A stretch of DNA of 64,000 nt from Acorus gramineus (GCA_030737835.1 CM060856.1:7835245-7899244), one strand, 5' to 3'; positions 26,937-39,167 are shown, counted from the first letter of the stretch. Translations and numbers: made by a program. Notes: generated by a model from the sequence alone, not told the origin.

Positions 26937-28156
26937 CAAAGCACCAGATGATGAAAGATGAAGATGGGCATACAATTTAAATTTTTTATATATATCAAAT
27001 ACATTTCGCCTCTATCAGGTCCGAGCACCATCTTTTCTCTTCAATCCATTCAGCCAAACAAACAAACAAAAAATCTCATAATAATCTAATCTATCAATAA
27101 GAAGATCACTTCAATTTCCAAACATTCAATTAAAAAGAATAATTAATCCCACACCAATCACCATAGATATCCAAATCAGGGGAAAAACCAGAGCTCCATC
27201 GCCAAATTACACACAATCAATAAACCAATCAACAAAAAAAAATCACCAAAACCGTCAGATCTGAACCCCGCGCATCAAAATCCGCGACGAAAAGGCCGGA
27301 TCGATTAGATCAGGATCGATTATCCCATTCGAAACGAAAATCACAACCAGATCTGACGAGGAAAACGCGTAAACCCTAGCGGATCGAACGATGAATCGAA
27401 GGAGGATCGGTGAGGAAGACTTACTATTCGGGATTCATGGCTTCGTCGGTGAGTCTAGGTTCCGATTACCGACAGGGTCTGATCTTGAATTCGTAGGGAT
27501 TTTGACCGCGAATGGAAGAGGAAATCGGATTTTCGCCTTCGGAAAGGGAAATTCGGAATCGAAAGGCTTTTCGTGCAAGGAAAAGAATAGATCGAATTTT
27601 GGGGGAGAGTTGTTAATATGGGTTATATATATATATGTAGACGCCGACGTTCCTGGAGGGACAGACGTGTGCGACCGCGTGAGGTGGTATTTCCCATATT
27701 GCCCCTGCGATGCGGAAGAAATTGCGATCGTGCGTCAGACCTGATGACGTGGTCGGAACTTTCGTTTGGTGCACGTGTTGCGGGCGTGGGGAGGTAACGG
27801 GGGGCATAATCATATTTGTTAGAATTTATAAGTAATGTTTAATAACTGTCACATAATTATAATATATATGTATAATAAATATATTAATATTTTTATTAAA
27901 TAAAAATATATATAATATTTTAAATACGCTTAATAAAAACTTTTATTTAAATAATAACATGATTTTGGTAAATAAAATTTAAATTTTTTTATTAAAATTC
28001 ATATTTTAATAAATGATTAATAAAGAATTATTCGACATATTCAACTCGTCGCCAGTTCAATTGAACCATCGGTTCATTCGGTGGGCGAGTGGTTTTATAA
28101 GTTTTTAGTTTTAAGGGTAAATCAAACCAGAATTTAAAGCAGATGAAGATTTAATC
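26937..28156. repeat. Segmental duplication unit A' (orphan RABD2 promoter and exon 1)
   Basis: Second copy of 18553-19777. The 14-base exon 1 (27425-27438, minus strand, MNPE plus two bases) and its GTAAG donor are intact, as are the TATA stretch and the CACGTG (27772-27777) and TGACGTGG (27745-27752) elements. No RABD2 exon 2 lies directly downstream. On the minus strand the next gene is ATG12 copy 1, about 0.8 kb away. Confidence 0.95.
27425..27438 (-). pseudogene. Orphan duplicate of RABD2 exon 1
   Basis: Start codon, codons and splice donor are identical to the real exon at 19041-19054. It could be an alternative first exon for RABD2, by splicing across about 11 kb over ATG12 copy 1, since it would give the same protein. 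Splicing to ATG12 exon 2 would be out of frame (this donor leaves two bases of a codon, and ATG12 exon 2 expects one). Whether it is transcribed cannot be told from sequence. Confidence 0.7.
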
Positions 28157-29118
28157 GGTTCAACCGGGTGGGTCAAGTCGAGTTTTAAAACACTACTTAT
28201 AAATTGAAGATTATATCTTTTAACTTAAAATAAGTAGTTATTGCATGTCTGTTTAAATTTATTTAAGTAAAACAACTTTAAAAAGTTAGAATCTACAGTT
28301 GTGTATTAGGTATTTATGAGATCATAGTTTATAGTGTGTTATAAATCATTTTTATTTTGGACGCTAATGTCCTTTGCTAATGGAAAATGTCTTCCATCTC
28401 CTCTCCTCGCATACTCCTCTCTTATAGCTTAAAAGGTATTTTTTATAATTACACAACAAACTCGCAGACTAATACTTATATAATGTTTTTTAATAATTAA
28501 AACAAACATGTCTATTGTTTATTAAAAAAAAGTTAAAATTTATAATCTATTGATCGTAAACTAAAGTTGCAATAAACATATCCTTAAGTATTGGGATAAA
28601 GGGATGAGTTTAAAGATAAATTGAGGTAAAATAACTATCTTGTTTGTCATAAAAAAATAAGATAAATCCCTATTTTGAAATAAATGAGAATTTTTATTCT
28701 ACCCAAAGACTAAAATAACATATATTTTTTTATCAAGAATTGGCAAACGTGAATATGAATAAAAGTATCGCACATTTAATCTTCAAATTAGAATAATTCA
28801 TCTTTAAAATTTTAATTTTTTATCAAACCAACTTTGTAATAAATTAAAAATGAATGAACATTAACTAAGAGACCTTTCGTCCTAACAATCGCTTTAAGAA
28901 ATTGAATAATGTTAGAGATATTTTCATGGTAGTTCAAACATGTTTTAATTTTTTTTAAAAATAATATATCCGTTTAATGATATATGTATATTTATGAAAA
29001 ATGTATATCCATTCTAAATTAAATGAATTTATTTATAATAAATATAAAAAAATTAACAAAGTATATAGTTCAAAGTTAAAGAGGTATATGACTATTATCT
29101 ATAGCATAAAATGGTTAA

Positions 29119-29570
29119 GGAAAAAATTCAAATAACCTCATATAAATTGTCTGAAATCTATATAACCCCTTGAAAACACCAAATTAAATCTAAATAACCC
29201 CTTGAGTTAAATTTTCGTTGATAGATTAAGATTATTTTGTGAATATTATGTCTGATTAACCATGGGTGAAAACATAATATATTAAAAAAAAAACCTCCAA
29301 TGTATTAAAAATGTGAAAATTCCCTGTAAATAATGATGTTACCCATCTGAATAGTATTTTATAATCTATGCGGAGCGATAAAATGGTCATATACATAAGA
29401 TTTTTTATATTTTTAACAAATTAAGAAGGTTTTTTTTATACTGTATTTTCTATTAGGGTCAACAAAATAAAATATTCACAAAATATTCTTTATCTGTCAA
29501 TAAAAATTTAACTCATGAAGATATTTGAATTTACATAAGTGTTTTTAAGGGGTTTATATGGACTTTTACC
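29119..29570. mobile_element. Long-TIR MITE, family shared with 54265-54690
   Basis: The first and last 140 or so bases are imperfect inverted repeats: the left arm has CTATATAACCCCTTGAAAACA and GAGTTAAATTTTCGTTGA, and the reversed right arm has matching ATAAACCCCTTAAAAACA and GAGTTAAATTTTTATTGA. A further inverted match to the left end occurs at about 30120-30190, so a nested insertion may have split a larger element. It is non-coding. Confidence 0.6.
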
Positions 29571-30666
29571 CCCCATTTGGGGTGTGATATAGGGTTATTC
29601 GCCCTTGATAGCTATATTAGAATAGATAACAATCCATACTGAATAGGTAAATTTTTGTGTGGTTGTCTTTTCTGTTATTCTCATTGGGAAACGTAAAATT
29701 GATCTTTTTGTTGTTTGATTCACCTTGGATAAAGTAAGAATAAGTGGTAGATAAGAGATGGATAAGAGTTTATGACTTTTTAAATGACAACAATACGCCT
29801 GCATAAATTAGTTGTGTTTGTGAATAAGTATGAGAGATGTGTGTATGATATGATAGATCTGACAGTTTTTGAAATGTGTGCAGAGAGTGTCAGGGAAGAT
29901 AAACTTTTTGAAATGATAAAAAATTATATTTTTATCTATTGGTATAGATAAGCTCTGATAAACAATTCTAGCATTTTTTTAGAATAATTATCAGATTTTA
30001 TCCTAAATTATCCAGACATAACCATCAAAGTTTATTCTAACAAAATAAATAATTTTTTTTTTACTATTTTCTTGTATTCTTTTCTATTCTTTGTTTATGT
30101 TCCACTCCACCACAAGCAAGGGGTTAGAAAATCCCAGGGGGGTTACATGGATTTCAAGGAGGTCACGGGGTTATTTGAATATTTCCCAAATGATAAAAAT
30201 CGAATGAAGTAATAAGTATGATGTCCCACTTTCAAATCTGCACGTGGGATGTAGCAAGTATTTGACTTTTCATGTCCCTATGTTTTAAAAAAAAAAAAAA
30301 AGGTATCTAGAATCTGCCGTCTGCAGACAAGATAGACCGCTGAGGAATCACAAACGTCCTTCTCAAGACTGGCTTTAATCAGGATGATCGGTATCAAACT
30401 ACATCGTTTAAGAATTAAATTACACAATTAATGGTTGAATAAAATGTTATTTTATGTATAGTTCGATATTGATGGCATAGATGATATCAAACTTGATTGG
30501 ATCCAGATTCCCGACTTCTTTTTTCATTGTTAACTACTTTTGTTGTTTTTTTTTAAATTATTTTAACCCCTTTCTTCGTTTTTTACTTGATGGGAGATGT
30601 TATAGTTAGGCCGCGTTTGTTTGGGTTCAAAATTCTTTTAGAGATGTTGTAATCCATACTTATTTT

Positions 30667-30911
30667 GGGGTCCGTTTAGGTTTGGAGTGGTGGACGTCCG
30701 CGGTGTGTCAACAAGGGAGGGGGGGACTAGTGGTTGGCAAAGCTGTGTTTTAATGAGGTGGTGAATGTGGGCCAAAACAACGAAAATGTGAATATGACAA
30801 GCTTTTTCAGTTTGTTCGACACAAATGTAAAAAATTGTGTTTGTCTGAGCGTTCGTGTCTACTAGCTGCCACCAACTCCACAGTAACCAAAACACTATGC
30901 TAAACGGGCCC
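30667..30911. mobile_element. Short TIR element (GGGTCCGTTTAG ends)
   Basis: The left end reads GGGGTCCGTTTAGG and the right end, reversed, reads GGGCCCGTTTAGC, with GGAG motifs a little further in on both arms. About 245 bases, less AT-rich than its surroundings, with no coding capacity. A similar piece with TGTTTGGGAGCAGG and GTGGTGGAG motifs starts the phytocyanin intron near 61210. Confidence 0.5.
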
Positions 30912-32108
30912 AAACTTATATTCAAATACTCCAATCATTCATGACTTTTGAAAAACGTAAAAAATAATTTTTAATAATAAAAAATCATTTTTTTTAAATA
31001 ATACATTTATTTTTATTTATGTGGTTTTAATTTTTGTAAAGTGCTTATTTAATTTTTATATTAAATGAATTGAATACATAAGTTTTACGTTATTTATAAT
31101 AAAATATATATTCTGGATAAGTAGATTTTATATATACTCCACAAAAGTGTCTCAATATAAACACCACTCTTTTTTAAGTATATTTTATGGGAGATGGTTA
31201 TGTTTATATTAATTTCAAAGTCCAAATTAGTAGTTGTAACAGAATTAGCGAAATGCAGACATATTGGCAGGACGACATTCGATCATTGATTGGAGCAAAT
31301 GCATCGCTAGAGTTGTCTTAATCCGACTCGATGAAGATCAAATGCACATTAAGATCTAGTTTGGTGAGACTTTGCATTGGGAGAGAAGAGATAGAAACCT
31401 TTTCCGCATCTCTCCTCTGTCCATGTGCGCGATCTTTTATCTTTTTCTATATTTTTCTTTAATATGTTCTTTCTCATCTCCAATTCAAGCATTGTCCATT
31501 TTGAAACCTTTTAAAATGGAAAATGTCAACAATTGGCTCAAAAAAACTATGCCTACAACTATGAATCTAAATGTCATATTTAATGAATAGGCTTCTTGTT
31601 TTTAAAATCAGACATAAAGCAATGTACAGCTATTCTATTGCAGACTAGGTTATAAGTTGGATTCCTCATTTTATTCATAAGGTGCTTTTGGAAACACATT
31701 TTGAAAATCAGTTTTTAGTTGTTTTATACACGATTTTTTAGGATGTAATGATGAAAACTTTTTTTATAGAACACAAATTTCGTGACACAGTCAATTGACA
31801 AAATCTAATAATTAATGATAATACATGTAAGCTGATCTATTTGATAACAATTTGTAGCTTTTTTAAAAAGCTATAATTCTCAAAAAAAATTTACCAAACA
31901 CACCCATAAAGAAAAAGGACAAGAAACTTACCAAAACGAAAAAGACAAGGAGCTGCTAATTTAATGCCATTGAAAAGTGGGGAACCAGTCTCTCGATCCA
32001 CAAAGAACATCAATGTTGATATATGAATAAATTAGGATGACAGAAAATCATCGGAGCATATACTTACATTAAAGAGATGTATTTTGATAGAAATTTTTCA
32101 CATTTTCT

Positions 32109-33329
32109 ATAACAGTGGTGATACCCATACCCCAAAAAATAAGCCTCACTCATAGACCCCATGAGGTGTCATTATTTTATTGGTTCTTATTAATTGGTTA
32201 GTTGACTTTTCAAAAAGGGTAAAATGTCAAAATACAAATATGCCCTTCATTAAAAATCTATCCCATTAACCCAAATCCCCACATTTTCTCTATTCGGTTA
32301 TGAGTGAATCTTGAAATCCATTTCAAATTTTAAATTTTGAAATCCTTATCTAAATTACAATTAAAATTAAATTACATAAAAAATTATCTAAATTGTTTTA
32401 ATCAAAATTCTTCTTCAAACTTATATTCTTATTATACACATTAAATTATTTTTTTTAAGAATGTTATTAACTGAACATTAAAAAATTCAGGTATTTATTG
32501 TATTCAAATTTAAATAAAAAAAACATATATAGTTACTATATGAAACAGTTACATCAAGTACATTTCTTAAATATTTATATCTCTCACAACGATTTGTTAC
32601 ATTTACATAAAAACTGTTACATTTACATTTAAACAATTTATAAACAGATTCTATTTTCAATAGTCAGTTACATTTTATAAAAAATGTCAAACACTTTTTT
32701 TGTTGTGTGATACATTTAATAAATATATGTATTTGACTATTACATTAATAAATGTAACAAATATAAATTACTACATGCATTTAAACAAATGCAATACACA
32801 AATAAATGTTACATTTCAGACTGTTACATTTATTCGATGTCAGAAATGTAACATTAACATCATACAAATCATATATAAATTAAATGTAACTAACCTTAGA
32901 AACAATAGAACAAAGAAACAGAGGATTTTGAAACGCTTTGTAGCATCCTCCATCATTTTTATCATCTCCTCCTTTCTATGTTGATCTGATCACCGCCTAT
33001 AATTGACTTCTTTTGCATAATTGGATTTTTTTTTGGGAGATCTTTGGAAAGTTTAGGTTGGAAGAGAAGAGACCATCTCAATAGAATTTTGATTAAAAAG
33101 AGTTTACTCTGAAAGAAAATTGTGTCCGTCCAGACTCACCTTCACTTTTTTTATTTAAAGATCTTTTTTTATTTTTTATTTAATCAATCATAATTGTCTC
33201 CTTATTTTGTGGAGATCAATTATAAAAAAAAAAATTTAACTAAGGGTATAACAGGTATTAGACACATGCCACCTCATGGGGCCTTTGATGGGGTCTGTGA
33301 AGTTGGGGCTTAGGAATCATTATTGTTAT
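32109..33329. mobile_element. 1.2-kb non-autonomous TIR element with internal TGTTACATTT repeats
   Basis: The left end (ATAACAGTGGTGATACC, then GACCCCATGAGGTGTCAT) and the reversed right end (ATAACAATAATGATTCC, then GCCCCATGAGGTGGCAT) match along about 70 bases. The interior at about 32545-32900 is filled with many direct and inverted copies of a TGTTACATTT-like motif. There is no transposase frame. A possible TA target duplication was not resolved. Confidence 0.55.
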
Positions 33330-33717
33330 TATAAATGCATTGATTCAATTTATTAGAGTATATGTTTCATTTTTTTTATAAATGATGTATCTCATTAAAT
33401 GAGATATATATTGTTTTTAAAATATTTAAAACACGTGTAAATTGAAATTGAGACTAAAAAAGAGACTATAAGTAACATTATTTTAATATACATCACAAAT
33501 AATTTAAAAAAAAATCAGCCTTTAGACCCGCCTCTGATGATGGTAATGGATGAGGCTGGTTTGTGGCCATGTAAATGGATGTTGAGGGGAACCTGATGGA
33601 ACATAATCAGATGAAAGTGGCACTATATATGGACATGAAGATCGATATAGAAAGCCATATCTCAAGTAGAATTCATAAAAGTAAATACAAAAACCATCTG
33701 GTGGAAAACAGGATGCA

Positions 33718-34418
33718 ATGAGTGTTAGAAATCTTCACATTAGATGTCCCACATAGTCATATTTATACGCTTGGACATGCATGTAGAGCATTAATCTTAG
33801 GTTACTCAAATGGGTAATATAAAGCCATGAGTTTCTATTGGGAAGCTTAAAGTGGCTTGGTGGTTACTCAAAAAAGAAAGAGTTATGAGCTTCAATTGAG
33901 AAGCTTAAAAGTCTTGTAACCTAAAAGATGTGGTAACATCTAACTTAAGGAGAGTAACCAAAAGAGAAAGGTTACGAATGAATATTCATAGAGCAAGAGT
34001 TACCATTTGGAATTCAAGGAATATGGGTAACTAATGGGATTTAAAGTGTATAGGTTATGAAAAACCTAAATGTCATAAGTTATGTCTCATATTAATAAGA
34101 GTAACTAATGACACAAACTATAGGTTACATCTCTTGATGAGCAGAGTTGTCTATAAATACCTAAGAACTTGGTCCCCCTCTCACTCACAAATACATACTT
34201 GTATCCCATCAATCAAGTTGTCTAAAGAACAATTGAGTAGAGAGTGGAAACCAAAGTGTTCTTCTTTTCATCTTTCTTTGAAGCATCTCCTAGAGGAATA
34301 TTCGGTTTCATCATCCTACTTTGGCATCCGTAATTTTGTTTCAACTTCTTTCATCTCATCAAATGGATTCTGGTATGTATGAAATCCTAATTAAGAATGT
34401 TAAGAATCTAACAATGAG
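33718..34418. mobile_element. Solo LTR (copia-like) with intact target-site duplication
   Basis: The LTR runs 33723-34413 (691 bases), starting TGTTAGA and ending TCTAACA, flanked on both sides by ATGAG (33718-33722 and 34414-34418). A TATAAATA box lies at 34153-34160, which fits an LTR promoter. There is no internal domain and no second LTR, so it is best read as the product of recombination between two LTRs. The short open frame at 34134-34382 lies inside it and is not a gene. Confidence 0.88.
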
Positions 34419-35016
34419 TACTATATCGTGAACGTGAAATCCTAACAATTATAATGCTTACAGAGGTGCACATCAAATAAAGCTCAAACCAGTTGGCTAG
34501 AAGAACCCAATAATTAAATATAAAGTTCGAACCAGTTAGCTAGATGCGCTCGTAAAACAGGCTAGAGTGTCTCACATTGCTTGGTTTTTTATAACTTTAC
34601 AGGACTAACAGGACCCTAGCTATTAGACTGTTAGTGGATGAGTGACTTCTAGCCACTAGTGATTATCTTCAAGTCAGCTGAGGAGTAGATGACACCTTCT
34701 ACTTTGTTGGTTCAATAGAGCCCTGTAACAAATAAATAAATATAACAAGTAATGCATGTTTCATAAAGGTGCGCAAATTAGGAGATGACATTGATTTAAT
34801 GTATTTTAATGATTTTGAACCTACATTATATTTTTTGTTATTGTTTTTGCCGTTTCATTGTAAAGCTCCCTGAATCCAAAAGCCTGCCAACTTTCTATAA
34901 ATGGTTGACGTATTATAATTTAAGGCACGTAAAACAAACGGCCCTTCCATGCATGAGAAGCCGTTCCACCACCAATCCATGAAACGTCACGCGTTATATG
35001 TAGAGTAATAATTAAT

Positions 35017-35138
35017 TACATCACCAGTGGTCGTCATGTACAGAGTCGAACTTCAAAAACAAGAAAACTATACAGGAGGAGTACATCATCAGTGATCAAT
35101 TGTCATGTACAGGGTCGAACTTCAAAAACAAGAAAACA
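35017..35138. repeat. 65-base direct tandem duplication
   Basis: The unit from TACATCACCAGTGG to AAAAACAAGAAAAC (35017-35081) is repeated at 35082-35138 with a few changes. It is probably a local slippage or repair duplication; I see no function. Confidence 0.8.
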
Positions 35139-35311
35139 GTGCTACCTTTCTATCTTTCCCATAATCAGGACCCTGATGTTGATGTCAGGTTGTTTTCCCC
35201 TTAAAATTCAATTTCTGGACACATTCATTGGTTAGAGCCAGATGAACAAAGCCTTTTTTTGTGTTTTTTTCTTTTTTTTGAGGTGGAGTGATAGGACGGT
35301 GTCTGGGATTG

Positions 35312-35560
35312 CACTACAAGAAAATTCATTTTTGTCGATGGTTCTAAACCGTCTTCTATAGTCTTCGTAACCGTCGCAATCTGTAACTATTTAGGTTCCA
35401 CATTATCAAATTAACCGTTGCAAATACCTTCTATAACGGTTTTCTATCGTCGCAAATAATTCATTGCAAAAACTTATTTACTGTGTAAATCTGTCGCAAA
35501 AACTTTTGTCTACGTTTTTTTACTTTTAAGACATGAACCTAAACGGTCGCAAATAATTTT
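35312..35560. mobile_element. Truncated CACTA (En/Spm-like) transposon end
   Basis: It starts with CACTACAAGAAAA, the canonical terminal sequence of plant CACTA elements. Subterminal copies of a CGTCGCAAA / CTGTCGCAAA / GGTCGCAAAT motif follow, as is typical of these ends. I found no matching opposite terminus and no transposase, so only one end is preserved. The right border is approximate. Confidence 0.75.
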
Positions 35561-36598
35561 TTTCCATCTTTTCATTCTTATTTCATTTAGATTTTAGAAA
35601 ACTTTTGTATGTAACTTGTAAAAATGATATATGAAAAATACTTAAAGAGTAATATTTACCCATGCCAATTCCATCTACTTGATTGATGACAAAAAACATT
35701 TAATTCATGACTAAAAAAAAAAAACAAATGGAAAACTTCAACAACTTTACTACTGTATGAACAAATGGAAGGCTTCAATTTCACAACTATAAGACCAAAC
35801 ATATATGCTAAAACTTCAGTTCCAATTGGATCTTTTTGGTAACACGATTGGGGTGATTCTGCTTTTAATTAAATAGAAAACTCAAACACATTACTAAATA
35901 GATTTCAGAAAGTTAGCTTAATTAAAAAATTATTTATAGTTTTTAGTATAAAAAGATTATTTTTTAAAAAAGCATAGAAAATGCACTTTTCAATAATCAA
36001 ATTCTATTTAAACTATTTTATTCAAAATTTTGTTTTTCAAATGGCCCTGAGTATTGAAGATGAAAAGGTAAAGAACTGATTCCAACAAGTTGCACTAAAA
36101 ATAAAATAAAAAAATTAAATGATGCATCCAACCTTACAAATCGATCACTTTAAAAATTGTAATTTTTTACATTTTATTTGAAATCACATGCATTTATAGA
36201 TGATTCTATCAAAATGAACCAGTATTTATAACCAAAAAAAGGTTCAGGTTAGGTCCAACATTCATTGGACTATTTGATTGTCCAATGCGCTCGTTTTCGT
36301 TTGATCTTGGCACTTTAAGATAGCCATTATAACTAATCTGTCATATTTCATAATTAAAATTAGGATCCAATTAAATTTTAATTTTTTTATGATTCAATTA
36401 AATTACGTATCTCAAAATTATAAGATTGAATGATCACGAGTATGTTAAATGATCAAATTGTCCAATACACTTGGATCTAACACGATGAAAGAAAAGAAAA
36501 AAAAAATTCATATGACTCTGCATGGGATTGCTCACGTGCAAGGCCGGTCCTAAGAATTGAATTTTGTGCTTGAGCCCTAAACGAAATTTTAAAACGGA

Positions 36599-37105
36599 GT
36601 TGTATACAGTGGCGGAGCCACGTAGGGGCCAAGGGAGCACCTGACCCCCTGAATTTTATTTATTTACTTTTAAACTCTTTTATTTTTTAGGTGATAAAAT
36701 GATTTTAATTAGGACTATAGATCATGGACCCCATCAACATATGTAATTCACTGAACAAAAACAATCCAACACATTCATTTGGAACATCCATGTATATGGT
36801 GTACTCTCATTGAGGTCAAATTTAAAGGTATGTATTACTTTTTAAATTTAGATTTTGACATCTTTTTTTTTGTAAATCATCGATATGAAATTTGACAAAT
36901 CGTTTTAAAATTTTATGATTATCTTTTAAACTTATTCAGATATATGTTTTATATGAGTATTTTTATTTTATTTTATACATATTCATTTTTAAGCTATGCT
37001 ATTAAAATTGAAAAAAAAATATAATGATAGAATTTTAAAAAATATTTACATAAGTCACGTTAGGCCCCCCCTTGAAAATATCCTGGCTCCGCCACTGGTT
37101 GTATA
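36599..37105. mobile_element. hAT-type MITE with 8-bp target duplication
   Basis: The element spans 36607-37097 (491 bases) with terminal inverted repeats CAGTGGCGGAGCCA and TGGCTCCGCCACTG. It is flanked by a perfect GTTGTATA duplication (36599-36606 and 37098-37105). An 8-base duplication with CA...TG ends places it in the hAT superfamily. It has no transposase frame. The intact duplication suggests a fairly recent insertion. Confidence 0.9.
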
Positions 37106-37746
37106 TAGATATATTTAAAAAACCAGATTGTTTAAAAATTGCAAATCATTTTATTTCAAATTACAAATATTACAAAATAAATACATAATATTATACAATC
37201 ATTTAAATTAAAACTTTCTATATTATCATACACGCTTAATAAATAGCAAAAAAATAAATTTTAATAGAATGAGAAAATTATAAAAAAAATATCTTTAATA
37301 GAGGGGTTGAATACTATATTATTCAACCATAGAGAGAGAGAAATCAATTTGAGAGAAAAAGTGAAAAGAAATTGTTTTGAGGGGAGTGGGAGAGAGATAA
37401 GTTGGAAAGAGTGAGAGTCTTAAATTTTAACTTTTGTTGTTAGTTGGAGAGATTCGGGAAAGAGAAAAATTTTAAGCTTGATTTGGGGTATTAAGAGTGA
37501 GAAAGTGTGTTAAGAGGAATTTCGCTGTACAATTTTTTAAATTCCACTAAACAAATTATTGGAGACCAGGGCTCACCTGCCATGTCCAACTTAAAATCGA
37601 TTAAGCGTTGATCATGTGATCGAAAGTTTGATTAATTCATAACCCAAATTTTGAACCATTTAAAAGGCAACACATCAACCTTTTATTTTTTGTGTGGGAT
37701 TTGAAACGACAAATGGTTATATTTTTGTTGATTTATTTAATTTACG

Positions 37747-38280
37747 GGTTATTTAATTTTTACCCCTCCTAAAACAAGAAAATTATTTAAAAAAACTTTT
37801 GAAAAGATAATATTATTATAAACCCCCTTACAATGTTATCTGACTTTGTAAAAAAACCTAACAAACAACAAACTAAAGAATGTTAAAGGAATATTCCATC
37901 TTAACATATGTGCAATGATTATTTTACTCTCCCCATTAATGAAAAATATTTTAAATACCCTTCTTCAACCTCTTGAAATCTCTTAGAGTATTGGAGATTC
38001 ATTTTTTACATAAACAAAGCTTTAAGAAGAATGCTTCATTTGATAAAAAAAACAAAAAGAAATCAGTAGTCTCAAAATATAATATTTCACCATATTTACC
38101 CCCAAAAGACCTTTTTTACTAATGGGGATGGTAAAATATTCCTCAACATTCTTAGTTTATTGATTGTTAAGTTTTTTACAAAGTCATGTGACATTTTGAG
38201 AGGGTTTATAAAAATATTGTATTTTGAAGGGTTTTTTTTAAAATAATTTGCATGTTTAGGAGGATGGAAACTAAATAACC
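37747..38280. mobile_element. Long-TIR foldback element
   Basis: The left arm begins GGGTTATTTAATTTTTACC; the right arm, reversed, begins GGTTATTTAGTTTCCATCC. The two stay alignable for about 170 bases, including GACTTTGTAAAAAA and AACTAA..GAATGTT on both sides. Total about 530 bases, non-coding. It would form a long hairpin if transcribed. No clean target duplication was found. Confidence 0.75.
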
Positions 38281-39167
38281 TTTAAATTTTTTTTTTATCT
38301 TATTCTTACATGCCGCGCTATCATACCATTATTTTTATTTTAATGTGTTTGTGTTACATGAAAAGTGAGGGAAATAAGAGAAATTAAAAACTTTCTTTTT
38401 GATGGCCAAAAGATCTACTATTTGTGCCAAGGGAAAAAATTTCCTCACATTTTCTTTTCTTTTTTGTCTTATTAGGAGATGGGGAAAAAAATTTCCCCCC
38501 CACAGTAGAAGAAAAGTGAATTTTTTTTTAATATTACATATTTGATGATATTGAGTATTTTTATTTGTTCTTATTTTCTATTTTATAATAAAGTAAGAAA
38601 AAAATTTATTCAAAAAAAATTATTTATTGTTATGTGACATATCATTATTATTGATCGTCTTTCAAAACTTTATTTTTTTAAAATATTTGATAATTTAGAT
38701 TGTTTTTATATTATGTTATATTTAAATTAGTATACAAACAATATATTATATTTTTTTATCACATTTCATTACTTTTTTTTATAACAAAAATAATGTATTT
38801 TATTTTATGTCATTTTTCATCATAAACACAAAAAATACTTTTTATTTTTCATCATAGATACAAACAGTTTGTATTTTCCACCATTTCTTATAACTAATAC
38901 AAACAACATATAAACCAGTGAAAAGGAAAATGATTTCTTTTTTGTTAGTTTTCTTTTACTTCAAATTCATTCCTTTTCTTTTATGTTTGTGCACAAACAC
39001 ACCCTAACGGACGTTCTTCACAAAGCAAAGCTTCTCGTGTTGTCCCATTTTGTGCTATCCCATTAGAGAAAGCCAATCGAAATCCAATAAGCCACATGTA
39101 CTGCCGTCTTTTTTTTATTAATACAATTGAGGTAGCTTTGATCTACCAATTACAAAAAAAAAAATAT
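38281..39167. other. AT-rich intergenic stretch
   Basis: Rich in T and A runs; I see no gene, RNA or clear repeat element in it. It ends at the left border of duplication unit C'. Confidence 0.5.

Larger units (their letters stand above)
21121..26937. repeat. Segmental duplication unit C (complete ATG12 copy 1 with flanks)
   Basis: Near-identical to 39168-45655 in the same orientation, carrying the entire ATG12 gene, about 300 bases of its upstream region and 1.6 kb of its downstream region. Relative to the other copy it lacks a 47-base tandem repeat array, a 496-base TTCGAA-rich block and a stretch of about 40 bases near 24455. The 21121-22759 part contains no recognisable gene apart from likely ATG12 3' sequence. 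Confidence 0.95.
28157..33717. other. Gene-poor region with several MITE-like elements
   Basis: No coding gene is supported. AT-rich sequence holds several inverted-repeat elements listed separately (29119-29570, 30667-30911, 32109-33329). A further element-like piece at 31681-31915 starts GGTGCTTTTGGAAAC and ends in ACCAAACACACCC; it resembles the piece at about 63500-63720 in the phytocyanin intron. Confidence 0.5.
34419..36598. other. Intergenic region with transposon remnants
   Basis: No gene is supported. It contains a tandem duplication at 35017-35138, a CACTA end at 35312 and a MITE relic at about 35850-36050 whose core matches 8161-8179. Confidence 0.5.

Noticed and set aside
32700..32984. 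94-codon frame rich in Asn/Ile/Thr
   Set aside because: Product of the TGTTACATTT repeat array in a transposable element.
34134..34382. 82-codon frame
   Set aside because: Falls inside the solo LTR, downstream of its TATA box; LTRs do not normally code.
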